Source: Syntrophaceae bacterium UBA5619
Lineage (GTDB): Bacteria > Desulfobacterota > Syntrophia > Syntrophales > UBA5619
Direction: 5' to 3'
NCBI GenBank assembly: GCA_002424545.1
Contig: DIKL01000112.1
Coordinates: 7,609 to 41,278, forward strand
Length of the DNA stretch: 33,670 nt
A program made the translations under genes and the position numbers. Positions 30,080 through 33,670 of the stretch are shown here, piece by piece. The notes under the pieces are model-generated. The model ran no database searches. It saw nothing but the letters and a program-made list of their open reading frames with translations, and was not told where the DNA came from. The first letter of the stretch is position 1. Each line of letters opens with the position of its first letter.

Positions 30080-31045
30080 TCAACCGTTCAAAACCCGTAA
30101 GATCCTGACCGCCTGTTCCTTCCCCGCCCGGGAAGCCAGTTCATCGGATGCGCAGAGCATCCGGGCGACGGCCACCAGATGTTTGCTTCCGGTTGTGAAC
30201 TTTATCACATCTCCGGCAACAAGAAAAGGAATTTGATGGCGGATCAGGGACTCGCCGTCCGGCTGAAAGCCGTTCCGCAACCGCTCCGCCAACGGCGGAT
30301 CCACATCGATGACGGCAACATCGGGCAGCAGTTCCGCCGGCGACAACAGGCGCGCCGTCAACCGTTCCCGCTTTTCCGCCTCCGTCAATCCCGCCAGTGC
30401 GACGGCCGTCTCCTCGCGGAAGGGACCGCTGCGCGTCCTGCGCAGGGCCGCCATGCATCCCCCGCAACCCAGCGCGTCGCCCGCCTCCGCGCAGAGAGAG
30501 CGGATATAGGTGCCCTTCGAGCAGGAGACCGCAAAGGTGACGTCGGGAAGACGGATCTCCTCGATCCGGATCCGGTAAATCTCGACCTCCCGCGGCGGCG
30601 CTTCAACGTCGATCCCCCGGCGGGCCCAGTCGTAGAGGGCCTTTCCCCGAACCTTCACCGCCGAGTACCGGGGCGGAACCTGCTCCCGCCTTCCCGTCAG
30701 CCCGCCCAGCGCCGCTTCCACCTGCTCCCGGGTCACGCGAGGCTCCTCCCGGCTGACGACGCGGCCATCGGTATCGAGGGTATCGGTCCGAATCCCCAAC
30801 CGAAGGGTCGCCCGATACTCCTTGTCGTCAAGCGCCAGAAACTGAACCAGCTTGGTTGCCTCGCCCACGCAGACCGGAAGAACGCCCGTCGCCAGCGGAT
30901 CCAAGGTCCCCGTATGGCCCGCTCTTCGGACCCCGAGGGCCCGCTTGACCTCCTCCACCACGTCCCGGGAGGTCGGCCCCGACGGCTTGTCGACGACAAC
31001 GGTCCCGTTCATACGAGACGTCTGAAGATTGCACACGCCTCTCAT
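30080..31045 (-). CDS. truB: tRNA pseudouridine-55 synthase
   Basis: A 321-residue protein. The catalytic loop RAGHTGTLDPLATG has the nucleophile D49, and VVVDKPSGPTS (16-26), PPRYSAVKVRGKALYD and SKGTYIRSL are TruB motifs; a PUA-like C-terminal domain follows (VIKFTTGSKHLVAVARML). It makes pseudouridine-55 in the T arm of tRNAs. The first ATG (31045) overlaps the nrnA stop as ATGA. A second ATG at 31012 leaves two residues before VVVDKP and has no Shine-Dalgarno, so I keep the longer start. Confidence 0.95.
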   Translation of the reverse strand: MRGVCNLQTSRMNGTVVVDKPSGPTSRDVVEEVKRALGVRRAGHTGTLDPLATGVLPVCVGEATKLVQFLALDDKEYRATLRLGIRTDTLDTDGRVVSREEPRVTREQVEAALGGLTGRREQVPPRYSAVKVRGKALYDWARRGIDVEAPPREVEIYRIRIEEIRLPDVTFAVSCSKGTYIRSLCAEAGDALGCGGCMAALRRTRSGPFREETAVALAGLTEAEKRERLTARLLSPAELLPDVAVIDVDPPLAERLRNGFQPDGESLIRHQIPFLVAGDVIKFTTGSKHLVAVARMLCASDELASRAGKEQAVRILRVLNG

Positions 31046-32004
31046 GCTTCCGCGGCGGCGAGCCGGATCTCCTCGATCACCCGCCGGCGGATCTCCGCCA
31101 GCTCCCCTTCCATCCGGCAGCCGGCGGCATTGATATGGCCGCCGCCGCCCAACGCGCGGGCGACCCGCTCCACGTTGACTTTTCCCTTCGAACGCAGGCT
31201 CAGCTTGAACCGCCCGTCCGGCAGCTCCGCATACACCACGGAGATCTCAACCCCCCGGATGGAACGGGGCAGATCGACAAACCCCTCGGTGTGCTCCGCG
31301 AGCGCCCCGGCGTCGGCGAGCGCCTTCGTCGTCACGACCAGCGAACCGACCCGCCCCCCCTCTTCCAGCGTCAGCGTCGGGAGAACGGCCGCCAGCAGCC
31401 GGATTCTGACCGGGGGGTCGGCCTCGTAAATATTCTCCGAGATCCATTGGGGATCGGCGCCGCCGTCGACCAGGTCCGCCGCGGCCAGCAGGGCTTCGCG
31501 GCGGGTGTTGTTGTATCGGAATCCGCCCGTATCGGTCAGGATCGCCGTATAGAGGCATGTCGCAACCTCGCCGGTCGCCGCGAGCCCCATATCCCGGATC
31601 AGACGGAAGATCAGTTCGCCCGTCGAGCTCGCCAGCGGATCGATCAGCCGCGTTTCGCAAAAACCCCCGTTGGAGACGTGGTGGTCGATGTTGATGAGGT
31701 TCGGGATCGTTCCGATCCGGGACGCCTCTTCCCCGGTCCGGTCGAGGTCGCCGCAATCCAGGATGAAGGCCGCATCGAAGCGCTCGAGCGGAGGGAGTTC
31801 ATGGACAATCCGGTCGCTCCCCGGAAGAAAAAGGTAATTTTCCGGCGTCCGGTCCTGGTTGTAAACGACGGTCTCTTTCCCCAAATCCTGCAAGATCCGA
31901 CGGAGGGCCAGCTCGGAGCCGATGGCGTCCCCATCGGGTCGCTCATGGGAGGTGATCAGAAACACCCGGCAGCGGCCGATCTGTTCGCTAATCCTCTTGA
32001 GCAT
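31042..32004 (-). CDS. nrnA: Bifunctional oligoribonuclease / PAP phosphatase (DHH-DHHA1 family)
   Basis: A 320-residue protein. The DHH domain has SHERPDGDAIGS (19-30), LDCGDLDRTG (82-91) and NIDHHVSN (105-112); the DHHA1 domain has GGGGHINAAGC near residue 290. NrnA degrades short RNA and 3'-phosphoadenosine 5'-phosphate. It overlaps rbfA by 17 bp at its start and truB by four bases at its end, the common rbfA-nrnA-truB order. Confidence 0.94.
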   Translation of the reverse strand: MLKRISEQIGRCRVFLITSHERPDGDAIGSELALRRILQDLGKETVVYNQDRTPENYLFLPGSDRIVHELPPLERFDAAFILDCGDLDRTGEEASRIGTIPNLINIDHHVSNGGFCETRLIDPLASSTGELIFRLIRDMGLAATGEVATCLYTAILTDTGGFRYNNTRREALLAAADLVDGGADPQWISENIYEADPPVRIRLLAAVLPTLTLEEGGRVGSLVVTTKALADAGALAEHTEGFVDLPRSIRGVEISVVYAELPDGRFKLSLRSKGKVNVERVARALGGGGHINAAGCRMEGELAEIRRRVIEEIRLAAAEA

Positions 32005-32359
32005 GCGTCTCCTCTTCCCGATGGATCTCCGAAATCAGCCGCTCGATCCGATTCCCATAGGCGAAAGACGGATCGTAGGAAAACAAGAGCTCCGGAACGC
32101 AGCGGAGCTGGAGTCTGCGTCCCAGTTCCCGTCTCAGGAAACCCGTCGCCTTTGCGAGCCCGGTCTTGACCTCCGCGCTGCACTGATCCTTTCCCAACTC
32201 GACGAAAAAGATCCGCGCCGTCCGCAGATCGTCGGAGACCTTGGCGCCGGTGATCGTGACGGTGCCGATCCGCGGATCGCGGACCTGCTTGAGCAGGATG
32301 TCGGAAATCTCCATCTTGATGAGGTCGGCCACACGGTCCGCCCTTTTGAAACTGCTCAT
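31988..32359 (-). CDS. rbfA: Ribosome-binding factor A
   Basis: A 123-residue KH-like protein: FKRADRVADLIKMEISDIL at the start, then VRDPRIGTVTITGAKVSDDLRTARIFF and LGRRLQLRCVPELLFSYDPS. RbfA matures the 30S subunit. The ATG at 32359 lies four bases after the infB stop; GGAAA upstream serves as Shine-Dalgarno. The C-terminus is short and charged. Confidence 0.95.
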   Translation of the reverse strand: MSSFKRADRVADLIKMEISDILLKQVRDPRIGTVTITGAKVSDDLRTARIFFVELGKDQCSAEVKTGLAKATGFLRRELGRRLQLRCVPELLFSYDPSFAYGNRIERLISEIHREEETHAQED

Positions 32360-32363
32360 ATTT

Positions 32364-33670
32364 CTATAATTTCCGCTCGATCCGTTCCTTGATGTACGCC
32401 TCGATAACATCCCCCACCCGGATGTCGTTGTACCCCTCGATGCCGATGCCGCACTCAAACCCGGCGGCCACCTCCTTCGCATCGTCCTTGAACCGCCGCA
32501 GCGAGGCCACCCGGCCGTCATAGAGGACCACGCCGTCCCGAAGCAGCCGGAGCGACGACGTCCGGGTGATCTTGCCGTCGGTGACGTAGCTCCCGGCGAT
32601 GGTTCCGACCTTGGGCACCCGGAAGATCTCCCGGACATCGGCGCGTCCCTGGACAACCTCCTGGTAGATCGGATCGAGCAGGCCCTCCATGGCCGCGCGA
32701 ACGTCGGCGATCACGTTGTAGATGATATCGTACAGCTTGATGTCCACCCCCTCCTGCTCGGCCACCTCCGTCACGCGGGGATCGGGACGGACGTTGAAGC
32801 CGATGACCACCGCATCGGATGCCGAGGCGAGCATGACGTCGGTTTCGGTGATCGTCCCCGTGGAGCTGTGGATGATCTTCAGCCGGATATCGTCGGTGCT
32901 GAGCTTGCCCAGCGCGTCGTTCAGGGCCTCGATGGAACCCTGTACATCGGCCTTGAGGACGACGTTGAGCTCCTTGGTCCCTTCCTTCATCCGCTGATAG
33001 AGCTGTTCCAGCGTGATCTTCGAGGAGACCGAAAGTTCCCGCTCCCTTTCCTTCCGGATCCAGTACTCTCCGATATTGCGGGCCTTTTTCTCGTCATCGA
33101 CGCAGATGAATTCGGTGCTCGCCTGGGGAACCCGCGAAAAACCGATGACCTCCACGGGCATCGACGGTCCCGCCTCGCTGATCCGCCGACCCTGATCGTC
33201 GATCATCGCCCGGACCCGGCCGAATTCCGTCTTGGAGACAAAGGCATCCCCTTCGTGCAGCGTGCCCTCCTGGATCAGCACGGTCGCCACCGGTCCCCGG
33301 CCCCGGTCCAGCTTCGCTTCGATGATCACACCGCGGGCGGGGCGGGCCGGATCCGCCTTGAGCTCCATCACATCGGCCTGCAGCAGGATCATCTCCAGCA
33401 GTTCCCCGATCCCCTGCTTCTTCTTGGCCGAAACCTCGCAGAAGATCGTATCGCCGCCCCACTCCTCCGAGAGGAGTTTGTATTCGGTCAGGGCCTGACG
33501 GATCTTTCCCGAATCGGCGCCCGGTTTGTCGATTTTGTTGATGGCTACGATGATGGGAACCCCGGCCACCTGGGCATGGTTGATCGCCTCCACGGTCTGT
33601 CCCATCACGCCGTCGTCGGCGGCAACCACCAGAACGACGATATCGGTCACCTGGGCCCCCCTGGCGCGCA
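32364..33670 (-). CDS. infB: Translation initiation factor IF-2, C-terminal 434 residues
   Basis: The 5' part is outside the window. What remains begins in the GTPase domain at [20 protein letters not shown] (switch II side), includes NKID (G4) and [13 protein letters not shown] (G5), then domain II ([12 protein letters not shown]), domain III and the C-terminal fMet-tRNA-binding domain ([18 protein letters not shown]). IF-2 places fMet-tRNA on the 30S subunit. It leads directly into rbfA, as in the nusA-infB operon. Confidence 0.97.
   Translation of the reverse strand, partial: RARGAQVTDIVVLVVAADDGVMGQTVEAINHAQVAGVPIIVAINKIDKPGADSGKIRQALTEYKLLSEEWGGDTIFCEVSAKKKQGIGELLEMILLQADVMELKADPARPARGVIIEAKLDRGRGPVATVLIQEGTLHEGDAFVSKTEFGRVRAMIDDQGRRISEAGPSMPVEVIGFSRVPQASTEFICVDDEKKARNIGEYWIRKERERELSVSSKITLEQLYQRMKEGTKELNVVLKADVQGSIEALNDALGKLSTDDIRLKIIHSSTGTITETDVMLASASDAVVIGFNVRPDPRVTEVAEQEGVDIKLYDIIYNVIADVRAAMEGLLDPIYQEVVQGRADVREIFRVPKVGTIAGSYVTDGKITRTSSLRLLRDGVVLYDGRVASLRRFKDDAKEVAAGFECGIGIEGYNDIRVGDVIEAYIKERIERKL

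Noticed and set aside
1..33670. CRISPR arrays, insertion sequences, tRNA or rRNA genes
   Set aside because: No regularly spaced repeats with unique spacers, no transposase-like frame and no tRNA or rRNA signature were seen on either strand.

Overview
The window looks like chromosomal DNA of a GC-rich, diderm, anaerobic-type bacterium, most likely a deltaproteobacterium (Desulfobacterota, possibly near Syntrophales). The grounds are the translation operon order infB-rbfA-nrnA-truB-rpsO-pnp, a type IV pilus pilMNOPQ operon, a LipM-type lipoyl ligase beside gcvH, a DUF39 homocysteine-biosynthesis protein, and many lipoproteins carrying LPP20, FlgT-like, CsgG-like and Sel1 domains. The placement is inference; no rRNA or tRNA gene was seen.

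Left part (1-5206, all minus strand): a truncated LOG-family gene, rpsU with its own leader hairpin, then an operon read from about 5295 down to 1071: TPR protein, Xaa-Pro peptidase, gcvH, lipM, hisC. It ends in a strong intrinsic terminator. The divergent gap at 5207-5524 has no protein gene. It holds a plus-strand intrinsic terminator with nothing coding in front of it, preceded by a nested set of helices, so it probably carries a small structured RNA.

Second part (5525-13487, minus): ftsB and pilM-N-O-P-Q, followed by a duplicated Sel1-repeat lipoprotein and an Ig-like lipoprotein. As sequenced, pilP runs in frame into pilQ. A one-base indel in a run of six A (minus strand) would restore a normal PilP end and stop codon. 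Upstream lies a small exported Gly/His/Trp-rich protein, divergent from the next block.

Third part (13756-25656, plus): a consensus-like promoter with tandem 13-bp repeats in front of it, then seven exported proteins in one tight block: a Pro-rich small lipoprotein, three LPP20-type proteins, a FlgT-like protein, a 2156-residue secreted mosaic protein, and a TPR/CsgG-like lipoprotein. The giant protein has an N-terminal module with a nucleotidyltransferase-like motif, a Gly/Thr linker, a TSP1-like motif, Ig/PKD-like domains including five tandem copies of about 82 residues, and a C-terminal domain. FlgO, FlgP and FlgT of Vibrio form an outer-membrane flagellar ring. This block has relatives of FlgP and FlgT plus a CsgG-fold lipoprotein but no flagellar gene, and may encode an undescribed outer-membrane or surface assembly. 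This is the most interesting part of the window. The N-terminal module of the giant gene is clearly AT-richer than its surroundings, which suggests module exchange.

Right part (25712-33670, minus): infB (cut by the window end), rbfA, nrnA, truB, rpsO, pnp, dut and a DUF39 homocysteine-synthesis gene, with short gaps and overlaps. The rpsO-pnp gap holds a long imperfect palindrome, and a two-tier hairpin separates dut from the DUF39 gene.
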